64,000 bases of DNA from contig CATOSU010000003.1 in NCBI GenBank assembly GCA_951812615.1, positions 310,001-374,000 on the forward strand. Reading direction: 5' to 3'. This DNA is from an uncultured Paracoccaceae bacterium (lineage in GTDB: Bacteria; Pseudomonadota; Alphaproteobacteria; Rhodobacterales; Rhodobacteraceae). The notes below the pieces were generated by a model. The model saw nothing but the letters and a program-made list of their open reading frames with translations, ran no database searches and was not told where the DNA came from. Numbering within the stretch: the stretch's first letter is position 1; each line of letters starts with the position of its first letter. This document shows, piece after piece, positions 1-6,117 of this stretch. A program made the translations under genes and the position numbers.

Positions 1-166
1 CTTCGGAACCGAGGCCGGGTTTTTCGACCAACTTGGCCTGAGCACCGTGGTGATCGGTCCCGGCAATATGGCGACCGACGGCCACAAACCCGACGAGGGG
101 CTCGCCCTGTCTGAACTGGCTGCCTGCGATGCGATGATGACGCGTCTGTTGGCCGGGTTGCGGTGA
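1..166 (+). CDS. argE: Acetylornithine deacetylase-like M20 peptidase, C-terminal end (partial)
   Basis: The window opens inside this gene; only the last 54 codons are visible, ending in TGA at 164-166. The peptide runs FGTEAGFF, then TVVIGPGN, then GHKPDEG, and finishes with a leucine-rich helix. This matches the C-terminal block of M20-family acetylornithine deacetylases, where the histidine of the HKPDE motif is a zinc ligand. Such enzymes remove the acetyl group from N-acetylornithine in arginine synthesis in the cytoplasm. Other M20 amidohydrolases (succinyl-diaminopimelate desuccinylase, carboxypeptidase G2 types) have a similar ending, so the substrate is inferred. The gene is immediately followed by decayed RHS fragments on the opposite strand. 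Confidence 0.72.
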   Translation, partial: FGTEAGFFDQLGLSTVVIGPGNMATDGHKPDEGLALSELAACDAMMTRLLAGLR

Positions 167-243
167 AATTCAGTGAGCGAGCCAGGCCTGGAATACTGAC
201 ACTTACGTATTCTACGAATTGTTGGCGGCTGATCTGGTGCCAA

Positions 244-597
244 TCATGGGCCAATATCCACCCCGAACGGCGCATAGACCCGCTCGATGCCCCAGTCGGC
301 GTTTTCGTCCGTCATCATCACCAGCGAGTTCAGCTGGTCGCGGTGCATCACATGCCGCTCGGTGCCGGAGCGCGTGATCTCATGCCGGATGGTCGGGTGC
401 AGGTGCCAGTGCACCAACTCGTCTGACTGCGAACCGGCCGAGGGGTTCTCGATCTCCAGCTCGGGCACCACGTAGAGATTGGTGGTGACGGCGCCGCCAT
501 CATCCACGATCCGCTTCCAGAGCTTGCCCTCGGCACCCTAGACGTAGGTCGTGGTGACGCCGTTCAGGGTGACGCTGAGCGGGCGGTTTTCCTAATC
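244..597 (-). pseudogene. RHS core fragment A (truncated, no toxin)
   Basis: This is a decayed piece of an RHS repeat protein. Read on the minus strand from about 597 it gives NRPLSVTLNG, a TAG stop at 540-538 where a tyrosine is expected, then RIVDDG, LEIENP, LVMMTDENADW and RVYAPFG. It stops at 244-246 shortly after YAPFG. The same string of motifs occurs in fragments B (1606-2395) and C (2534-2926). The diagnostic RHS core motif ending in YLNARYYDP is missing here, so the piece was cut before the core box and carries no C-terminal toxin. Its 5' edge abuts the palindromic element at 606-625. There is no start codon with a plausible ribosome site. It is very unlikely to be expressed as a functional protein. 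Confidence 0.75.
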
Positions 598-605
598 GAG
601 GGCGC

Positions 606-625
606 TGGGTTGGCACCCACCCTAC
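606..625. repeat. Palindromic element, copy 1
   Basis: The core GGGTTGGCACCCACCC (607-622) is followed by TAC. The arms GGGT and ACCC flank a TGGC centre, and related copies at 2408-2436 and 2924-2956 extend to GGTGGGTTGGCACCCACCC. Each copy sits at the 5' edge of a truncated RHS fragment. This copy separates fragment A from the putative immunity gene of toxin B. Confidence 0.7.
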
Positions 626-628
626 TTG

Positions 629-1231
629 CTATGTTCCACGAAATTCAAGGAGGGCAGACAAGTCAACATTCAGCTTTTGCGCGGCGGCTTCGATTGCGCT
701 TTTTTCGAGCTTTACCTCATGGTAGATTTCCATCCAGCGGACAAATCCCTCCACAGTTTCCCAAAGCGGCTCAAGATTACTCGTATAGTCAGCGTTCATC
801 GGTGCAGAGGACCAAGCTTTGTCGTCGCGTGTTCGCCAGATGTAACAATTTGCAATCAGCAAATCAAACGCCAATTCACCTTTGAAACTACCAAAAATAT
901 CCGGAACTGCTTTCAGGAGTTTGTCGACATCCTTAAGTGGGTCATTGTTAAGAACCTTCGCGACAACACCGGCGGTCGAGAATAGGAAAAATACCTCGAT
1001 TCCTTCTCCGTTTTTGTAGGCAGCCATGCGCTCCGAACCACTTTCACCCCAATCTTCATGATATTCGAAATAGTTGAAATGCGGGTGCAATGAGTGACCA
1101 GCCTCCAACACGCTGAATATTCTAAACTTGGCCTGAAGTGTTGATATAAAACTGTCCATAAAGATTCTGTGTCCATTCACCGGTTCGATTCTGTTATATT
1201 TTGCGCCCTGCTTATAATTGCCAAATTCCAA
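629..1231 (-). CDS. Putative immunity protein for the RHS-HNH toxin
   Basis: This 200-residue soluble protein has no family I recognise. It lies directly 3' of the HNH toxin coding region on the same strand and overlaps its end by 55 bases if the TTG at 1231 is used. That TTG has an AAGGAGG-type ribosome site about 12 bases upstream. An internal ATG at residue 25 (position 1159) would instead leave a gap of 17 bases. Its DNA is visibly AT-richer than flanking housekeeping genes. A small gene of different composition immediately after a polymorphic toxin C-terminus is the classical position of the cognate immunity gene, and that is the only basis for the function. It has no signal peptide or membrane segment, as expected for a cytoplasmic nuclease inhibitor. 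Confidence 0.6.
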   Translation of the reverse strand: MEFGNYKQGAKYNRIEPVNGHRIFMDSFISTLQAKFRIFSVLEAGHSLHPHFNYFEYHEDWGESGSERMAAYKNGEGIEVFFLFSTAGVVAKVLNNDPLKDVDKLLKAVPDIFGSFKGELAFDLLIANCYIWRTRDDKAWSSAPMNADYTSNLEPLWETVEGFVRWMEIYHEVKLEKSAIEAAAQKLNVDLSALLEFRGT

Positions 1232-1605
1232 TCTCTTGTCGGCCCTCCTTTTGAAAACGGATCAACGTGATCGAAACTCCATTCATTTGATAGTGGAGTT
1301 ACACCCCTGACGCTCTTTTCCGGTTTCGACAACAACGAGCCGTCAATATCACTCCTGACAAAACCACCGTTGGATTTTTTATTCAGAGCGATGGCCTTGG
1401 CCTTTTGGGACGCCGTGAGGTTTCGGCTCTTAGAGGTCGGTATTTGAGAATAGTTGACCGGGCCGTTCCAAGGATCAAAAGAAGGTGTGTGGGTGCTGAC
1501 TTTGGAGTTTCGAGAACTGCCCCTGTTTATGCCCTTAAGAGCTTTCAGCCCTATTCTAGTGGTTACCGCAGAATCCGCTAACGGAACTGCAATCTCTGCA
1601 GCCAA
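1177..1605 (-). CDS. RHS C-terminal HNH nuclease toxin domain, cut off by a stop
   Basis: This frame continues fragment B after a single TGA at 1608-1606. The first codon after the stop is TTG, so independent translation is uncertain. Near the end it carries GGFVRSDIDG, then RGVTPLSNEW, SFDHVDPFSKGG, DWNLAIISRAQN and ESNR. This is the layout of HNH/Endonuclease VII-type toxin tips: the DH pair is the catalytic centre, and the NL and final N positions match the remaining HNH residues. RHS proteins deliver such tips into neighbouring cells, usually through type VI secretion, to cleave DNA. The domain looks complete, so only the stop codon separates it from the RHS stub. The family call is strong; activity in this strain is doubtful. 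Confidence 0.68.
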   Translation of the reverse strand: MAAEIAVPLADSAVTTRIGLKALKGINRGSSRNSKVSTHTPSFDPWNGPVNYSQIPTSKSRNLTASQKAKAIALNKKSNGGFVRSDIDGSLLSKPEKSVRGVTPLSNEWSFDHVDPFSKGGPTRDWNLAIISRAQNITESNR

Positions 1606-2395
1606 TCAGATTGGATTTTCCCTGACGTCGTTCATGACCTCTTTTTCCTTGGAGGCCCAAAAAACATCTTCAGCATAATTGTCCGATTCGTCTTCGGTGT
1701 CCAATATCGCATCGACAATGCCTTCATTGCTGAAAGCTTCTCGGCTTGAGCCTTGGAAGTGGCCGGCTATTCCGGTTCCCCGTCCTGTGCCCAAGTTAGT
1801 ATCCGCTTCAGGGTCAAACGGCGTCAAGCCCCCCGGATCGCTCAAATTCACCGGATCGTTCCCGGCATAGGCATAGCGGTTCGTCCCCACCCCCGGCACC
1901 GTCGGGTCGAGCCAGTCGGGCTGGACGAACATCGCAAGCCCGGGGTCGTAGGTGCGGGCGTTGAGGTAGTGCAGCGCGGCGGCGGCGTCCTTGCGTTCGC
2001 CGATCCAGCCGATGTCCTCTGGCAGGGCCTCGACGGCGGGCGGGGCGTTGGTCCATTCGGTGTCTGCCCCGAACGGCGCGTAGACCCGCTCCACTGACCA
2101 GTCGGCATTGTCATCGGTCATCATCACCAGCGAGTTCAGCTGATCCCGGTGCATGGTGTGGATTTCGGTGCCGAAGCGGGTGATTTCATGCCGGATGGTC
2201 GGGTGCAGGTACCAGTGCACCACCTCGTCCGAAGACGCCCCGGCCTCGGGGTTCTCGATCTCCAGCTCGTGCACCACGTAGAGATTGGTGATGGCGGTGG
2301 TGCCGTCATCCACGGCCCGCCTCCAGCGTTTCCCCTCGGCGCTGTCGGCTTAGGTGGTGGTGGCACCGTTCAGGGTGACGGAAAGCGGACGGTTT
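1606..2395 (-). pseudogene. RHS core fragment B with RHS-associated core motif
   Basis: On the minus strand the fragment begins at about 2395 with NRPLSVTLNG. It meets a TAA at 2352-2350 and continues from a GTG at 2313 as a 235-residue frame. That frame contains [57 protein letters not shown] and [18 protein letters not shown], which is the RHS-associated core domain that precedes polymorphic toxin tips. After a variable linker it ends at TGA 1608-1606, in frame with the HNH toxin. The two stops and the absent N-terminal body mark it as a displaced tip of a once larger RHS protein. Its 5' edge lies just inside the palindromic element at 2408-2436. Residual translation from 2313 cannot be excluded. 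Confidence 0.78.
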
Positions 2396-2407
2396 TGATG
2401 CGTTGAT

Positions 2408-2436
2408 GGTGGGTTGGCACCCACCCTACGCTTGCT
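2408..2436. repeat. Palindromic element, copy 2
   Basis: The core GGTGGGTTGGCACCCACCC is followed by TACGCTTGCT. It matches copies at 606-625 and 2924-2956. It lies between the 5' edge of RHS fragment B and a plus-strand remnant of a conjugation gene. Confidence 0.72.
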
Positions 2437-2442
2437 GCGCAG

Positions 2443-2565
2443 TTTGGCACCGTCGAGCCCCGCGATCTGGTCAACCTGCCGAACTACCGCGCCTTTGTGC
2501 GCATGATGGTGGATGGGGAGGTCAAGCGGGCGTTTACGATGGAGACGGTGGGGATGTGGGAGTGA
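2443..2565 (+). pseudogene. Remnant of a conjugative coupling protein (TraG/TraD-like) C-terminus
   Basis: A 40-codon plus-strand stretch ends in TGA at 2563-2565 and reads FGTVEPRDLVNLPNY, RAFVRMMVDG and KRAFTMETVG. The pattern of F.V.P.DL..LPNY..YV.LM.DG...R.FS..T resembles the C-terminal end of type IV secretion DNA-binding coupling ATPases. There is no upstream ORF: the reading frame runs straight into the palindromic element. If correct, it is a scrap of an integrated conjugative element and suggests how the surrounding RHS pieces arrived. The match is from memory of the motif pattern and the segment is short, so confidence is moderate to low. Confidence 0.42.
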
Positions 2566-2926
2566 GAGACCGGCTCATGCCTACCCCGAACGGCGCATAG
2601 ATCCGCTCGATGCACCAATCGGCATTTTCGTCCGTCATCATCACCAGCGAGTTCAGCTGATTCCGGTGCATGGCGTGGATCTCGGTCGTCGCGCGCGTGA
2701 TCTCGCGCCGGATGTTGGGATGCAGGTACCAATGCAGGCTCTCGCCCGACGCCGCTCCGGCCTGCGGGTTCTCGATCTCCAGCTCCGGGGTCACGTAGAG
2801 GATGGTGGTGACGGTCGTGCCATCATCCACAATCCGTTTCCAGCGGGAGCCTTCGGCGCCGTAGATATTGTCCGTTTCGACGCCATTTGGATTGATGGGC
2901 AGCGAGTGGCGCCTAGTGCCGGAGGT
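2534..2926 (-). pseudogene. RHS core fragment C (truncated, no toxin)
   Basis: The minus-strand frame is open from about 2926. It gives SLPINPNGVETDNIYGAEG, then WKRIVDDG, LYVTPELEIENP, HWYLHPNIRREIT, LVMMTDENADW and RIYAPFG, and ends at 2534 after an unrelated serine/proline tail. It is clearly homologous to fragments A and B but ends just after YAPFG, at the same place as fragment A, and lacks the RHS-associated core box and any toxin. Its 5' edge touches the palindromic element at 2924-2956. A GTG at 2830 could start a 98-residue product, but there is no reason to expect one. It is best read as a dead module of an RHS tip array. Confidence 0.74.
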
Positions 2927-2956
2927 GGTGGGTTGGCACCCACCCTGCGCTTGCTT
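2924..2956. repeat. Palindromic element, copy 3
   Basis: GGTGGTGGGTTGGCACCCACC is followed by CTGCGCTTGCTT. It shares the core and the TGCGCTTGC-type tail with copy 2. It joins the 5' edge of RHS fragment C to the 3' end of the putative immunity gene at 2955-3494. Confidence 0.7.
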
Positions 2957-3494
2957 AAGAGCCTTTCAACCGTTGATACAGTTCAGGTGACATTCGGAAT
3001 TGTCGGCTGCTGATGTCTCCCGAAAAAAACTGCTCGATCTTTTCGAGGTCCTTGAGGTAGAGGCGCAGATCTTCGTCGAACTTGTCCTCGTCCAGACGTA
3101 GTCCATGGCCATCTGGCGAAAACAACTCCCACCATCTTTTTTTGTGCTCGAGCCAAGCTAGTCTTTCACGAACCGCTGTAACCGGCAATTCATAAGCAGT
3201 TGAGATTTCACTTTTCCATGCGTCAGGAACTTCCAGAGTTTTGGGAATAATGGACAACTGGGTTCCGATGCCATCGTGTCGAGGCAAGTAGTCGATTATG
3301 ACGTTTTCAATGTCCTTGCGCACTCTCTGAAATGCCCAAGCATAGGAGCGAGCGCCAGAGTCCCAATATGCGTTCTCGCCATAGCCAGGGTGATTGCCAA
3401 ACCCGTGCGCAATGAACCAAGCCGTTATGGCCTTATCGAACGCTTTAACGGCTCTGCGTATCTTTGCGCGCATTCCACTACCTGTTTTCCGCAC
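2955..3494 (-). CDS. Putative immunity protein for the RHS PD-(D/E)XK-like toxin
   Basis: This is a 179-residue soluble protein with no recognised family, rich in charged helices (for example VKAFDKAITAWF and ERLAWLEHKKRWWELF). The listed start is a GTG at 3494 that overlaps the toxin end by 17 bases. An ATG at residue 8 (position 3473) starts just after the toxin stop and may be the true start. The tight coupling to the 3' end of a polymorphic toxin, its size and its lower GC all suit an immunity gene. No catalytic motif is visible. The 3' end runs into palindromic element copy 3. Function is inferred from position only. Confidence 0.6.
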   Translation of the reverse strand: MRKTGSGMRAKIRRAVKAFDKAITAWFIAHGFGNHPGYGENAYWDSGARSYAWAFQRVRKDIENVIIDYLPRHDGIGTQLSIIPKTLEVPDAWKSEISTAYELPVTAVRERLAWLEHKKRWWELFSPDGHGLRLDEDKFDEDLRLYLKDLEKIEQFFSGDISSRQFRMSPELYQRLKGS

Positions 3495-4422
3495 CGGGGC
3501 TCACACCGGCCCCAAATCCATCCGCCGCCGAGACAGCGCCGCGATCTATATCCACTCCGGACCAAACTTCGTACTGGTTGTCCTTCAGGAGTCCTGCGCG
3601 TCGCGCCTGGTTCTGTCGCTTTGTGGACATTTGGGTTATTGTTCGTTTCGGATTTGTGCTCCACTTCGCCTCAATTTGATAGGGGAAAAGGCTGTCCGGG
3701 CTAAAAATTCCACGCACGTTGAGGTCCGGAACAAAACTACCGCGTCGTCCAGTCGGCGTTGTTACGCCTGGGATTTCAGTTCGAGTTTTGTTCTTGGTAG
3801 CAACGCGTCCCCTCAGGGCCTGATTGAAAACGGACAATTTCTCACCAATTCTTCCCTTCGTGGGAAAGTCAAGCTTGCCGATGAACCCGCCAATCGCCTT
3901 ACCGACGCCGGCCCCGAAACCGCCAAAGACACCACCAAGCCCAGCGGATAATCCAAAATCCTTGCCTGAGACGGGTGAGCCATCGATGAGTGCTTCCGTT
4001 CCCGTTGCCAAAACTCCACCACCAGCTCCGGTCACCGTGCCCAAGCCTACGGTAGCCGCAGTCCCTGAACCAACCGCTGTGGCCCCGGCACCGAATGTCG
4101 CCCCTGCAAATGCCCCTCCTAAAACGGCACCGGCGTAAGTCCCTAGGCTGCTTCTTTGGCCATTGTACACGTCTAGCCCAATTTGAGTAGCCAAACCAAT
4201 GGCTGCGCCGATCACCGCACCAAAGCAACTCGGGCAATTCCCCCCCGGATCGCTCAAATTCACCGGATCGTTCCCCGCATAGGCATAGCGGTTCGTCCCC
4301 ACGCCCGGCGTGGTCGGGTCGAGCCAGTCGGGCTGGATGAACATCGCCAGCTCGGGGTCGTAGTAGCGGGCGTTGAGATACTGCAGCGCGGCGGCGGCGT
4401 CCTTGCGATCGCCCGCTGCCAC
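3478..4422 (-). CDS. RHS core tip with PD-(D/E)XK-like nuclease toxin (fragment D)
   Basis: This 314-residue frame starts at a GTG within the RHS core. It begins [29 protein letters not shown] and [18 protein letters not shown], which is the RHS-associated core box. Residues of roughly 60-170 form a glycine/alanine-rich pretoxin region. The C-terminal third contains GRRGSFVPDLNV and, about 20 residues on, YQIEAKWS. A D followed by an E-x-K triad is the active-site layout of restriction-endonuclease-fold toxins. It ends at 3478-3480, overlapped by the putative immunity gene. Upstream the RHS core is broken by a frameshifting insertion, so this may be a stranded tip rather than a functional secreted effector. 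The RHS call is firm and the nuclease family call moderate. Confidence 0.72.
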   Translation of the reverse strand: MAAGDRKDAAAALQYLNARYYDPELAMFIQPDWLDPTTPGVGTNRYAYAGNDPVNLSDPGGNCPSCFGAVIGAAIGLATQIGLDVYNGQRSSLGTYAGAVLGGAFAGATFGAGATAVGSGTAATVGLGTVTGAGGGVLATGTEALIDGSPVSGKDFGLSAGLGGVFGGFGAGVGKAIGGFIGKLDFPTKGRIGEKLSVFNQALRGRVATKNKTRTEIPGVTTPTGRRGSFVPDLNVRGIFSPDSLFPYQIEAKWSTNPKRTITQMSTKRQNQARRAGLLKDNQYEVWSGVDIDRGAVSAADGFGAGVSPGAENR

Positions 4423-4550
4423 GGCGGTGCATTGACAAGGTCAATGCATGAGAGTGGATCCAGCCGATGTCCTCGGGCTTCGGGTCGCTGGCGGAGCTGT
4501 TGTTGTACTGCGTGTCCAGGTACGCTCTGTTGTGAGCGGCGCGTTTGAGC
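4423..4550 (-). pseudogene. Severed RHS core upstream of fragment D
   Basis: On the minus strand this short stretch reads AYLDTQYNNSS then DPKPEDIGWI, in the place where fragment B has [14 protein letters not shown]. Between the ATC of GWI and the GGC of GDRKD there are 43 extra bases (about 4423-4465), which shift the frame by one and sever the core. No RHS sequence is recognisable beyond about 4550. Confidence 0.6.
4428..4448. repeat. Perfect inverted repeat inside the RHS-core insertion
   Basis: The arms TGCATTGAC (4428-4436) and GTCAATGCA (4440-4448) flank a 3-base AAG centre. The repeat lies inside the 43-base insertion that breaks the RHS core, suggesting a small inserted hairpin or a recombination scar. 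Confidence 0.7.
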
Positions 4551-4680
4551 TATGCCTTTGAAGTCAAATGGAGGTGCGACGCGACTGGGTGCGCAGCCGC
4601 CAGCGCGCCTATGGAATACCAGTGAGTTACCTGCCGATTGCAGATGGCAGAGAGCCGGTGATTTGTCCGTGGCGCGTTCA

Positions 4681-5157
4681 TCAGTTTTTCTTTTGTTCGA
4701 GGCCAACGCTGAGTTTCTGCAAAAGCTCGGCAAGTCGCTCGCATTCATCTGCTGACAAAATATTTCCTATGAGATCTTGGTTCGCCGCAACGAGTTCCGC
4801 GCTGACGGCACGCGCGACCTGATCTCCACTGGGCAGGAGCTTAACCAAACGGCTACGCTGGTCGTCAGGGTTCCTGATACGCTCGACATAGCCTGCTTCG
4901 CTCAGCGCGTGCAGCATTTTGGTCAAGCCGCCTGAGCTTACTTGTGCGGCAGAATACAACCGTGTTGGCGACAGCACGTAATCGGGCCCGGCTGATTGCA
5001 GTGAAATCAGAGTAACGAACTGCGACCATGTCAGGCCATGCGCTTCGACTATGCGGTGGTCATTGTCCCAGATGAAATTCCGGCTGCGAAAGAGCCCGGG
5101 AACGATTCGAGCAGCAACGGGCCTTTGGTGTGGTCGGTCGTCGTTGTCTGAGGCCAC
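4681..5157 (-). CDS. MarR-family transcriptional regulator
   Basis: The 158-residue protein has the MarR winged-helix fold: a recognition region around VSSGGLTKMLHALSEAGYVE and a wing with DDQRSRLVKLLPSG at about residues 90-130, flanked by dimerisation helices. MarR proteins usually repress themselves and a divergent gene until a small ligand binds. The start is a GTG at 5157 with GGAG eight bases upstream; a nearby ATG is out of frame. It is divergent from a small membrane protein at 5270, and a perfect 28-base palindrome (5224-5251) between them is the obvious operator. The ligand cannot be deduced. Confidence 0.85.
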   Translation of the reverse strand: MASDNDDRPHQRPVAARIVPGLFRSRNFIWDNDHRIVEAHGLTWSQFVTLISLQSAGPDYVLSPTRLYSAAQVSSGGLTKMLHALSEAGYVERIRNPDDQRSRLVKLLPSGDQVARAVSAELVAANQDLIGNILSADECERLAELLQKLSVGLEQKKN

Positions 5158-5223
5158 CCATTCATCTCCACAGTTCCTTGCCAGCTTGAATCTGTCGGAT
5201 TCCGCTTGCCAAGCACAATAGGT

Positions 5224-5251
5224 GATTTTATCTTTCCAGAAAGATAAAATC
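5224..5251. promoter_or_regulatory. Candidate MarR operator: perfect palindrome
   Basis: The arms GATTTTATCTTTC (5224-5236) and GAAAGATAAAATC (5239-5251) are exact reverse complements around a CA centre. The site lies between the divergent MarR gene (start 5157) and the membrane protein gene (start 5270). AT-rich dyads of this size in such a gap are typical MarR operators. It falls inside the longer, unlikely reading of the membrane gene from 5222, which argues for the 5270 start. Confidence 0.72.
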
Positions 5252-5269
5252 GAAAAAGGACATCGCCAA

Positions 5270-5659
5270 ATGGAAAACCATCAACACGCCCTATGGGTCC
5301 GGCTTGCTCTCGGGGTGCTGGCCTTGATCATTCTGCTGTTCACACTGCCTGCCTACATGAATCCGATGAGCAATCCGGGACTTGCGTCCCTGACGGGTGA
5401 AGCTGCAACGCTTGGCTCGGTTGCCGGTGCCTTTCTTGGTCGCCAACTGACCATCGCCTTGATTGCCGCCTATGGGGCTGTTCGGGGCACGACCCAACCG
5501 CTTCTGATCGGAGCCTTCGCGATTGCCGGTTTCAATCTCCATGACGCGGTATTCATTACTGCCTTTGCAGGCGTGAAACCCGGTGGAATGATTGGATTGC
5601 TGTTTGGCCTGATCGCGCTTGGCATCATGTGGACAGTGTATCGGAGGTCGGCCCAGTAG
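5270..5659 (+). CDS. Small integral membrane protein, MarR-controlled candidate
   Basis: The 129-residue protein has about four hydrophobic segments: roughly residues 8-28, 50-68, 75-95 and 103-122. I do not recognise the family. The ATG at 5270 is chosen over an upstream GTG at 5222 because the operator palindrome lies between them and an AAAGGA ribosome site precedes it. Divergent placement from a MarR regulator suggests it is the regulated target, perhaps a small transporter or stress-induced membrane protein, but nothing in the sequence shows a substrate. Confidence 0.68.
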   Translation: MENHQHALWVRLALGVLALIILLFTLPAYMNPMSNPGLASLTGEAATLGSVAGAFLGRQLTIALIAAYGAVRGTTQPLLIGAFAIAGFNLHDAVFITAFAGVKPGGMIGLLFGLIALGIMWTVYRRSAQ

Positions 5660-5829
5660 GCGAAAGCGCTTCGGCAGAAATTGCCGGAGTAGCCGGGGCG
5701 TTTTCTGCCTCGATCTGTATGACTGCGATCAATTCGATAGAACCCAGATTTGCGATGGAACACACCGCTTTGCCGCCATTTTACATTCAAACGGCACGCC
5801 AAAATCGCGTAAGTCATTGATTTTATCGG

Positions 5830-5900
5830 AGGCGAGTACCGGAATCGAACCGGTGTACACGGATTTGCAATCCGCTGCGTCACCACTCCGCCAACTCGCC
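5830..5900 (-). tRNA. tRNA-Cys (GCA)
   Basis: On the minus strand the acceptor arms GGCGAGT (5894-5900) and ACTCGCC (5831-5837) pair. The anticodon stem and loop read GCGGA-TTGCAAA-TCCGT, giving anticodon GCA, and the T arm carries GGTTCGATTCC. The 3' CCA is not encoded: the bases after the discriminator are CCG. Confidence 0.95.
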
Positions 5901-6117
5901 TCTGTCACCGGGGCGTTGAAACCGTGGTGTGATTTCTGCCCGTTTGCGGCCCGGTTCTGACCGGGGTTCAAACCGCTCCCGGTCGGGCCGGACCCGTTTA
6001 GCGTGGGAAATCTTTGCTGTCGAGGCCGAAATATGTTGTCGGAGCGGTTTCAAACCGGGCGAAATTGCCGGTCTGCGATTTGGATTGTCCTGCAGCTTGG
6101 TGGTTTGGGTCGGGAGG

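Noticed and set aside
1606-1608. TGA read as selenocysteine
   Set aside because: No selenoprotein family, no SECIS-like hairpin recognised and the gene is already broken by another stop at 2350-2352.
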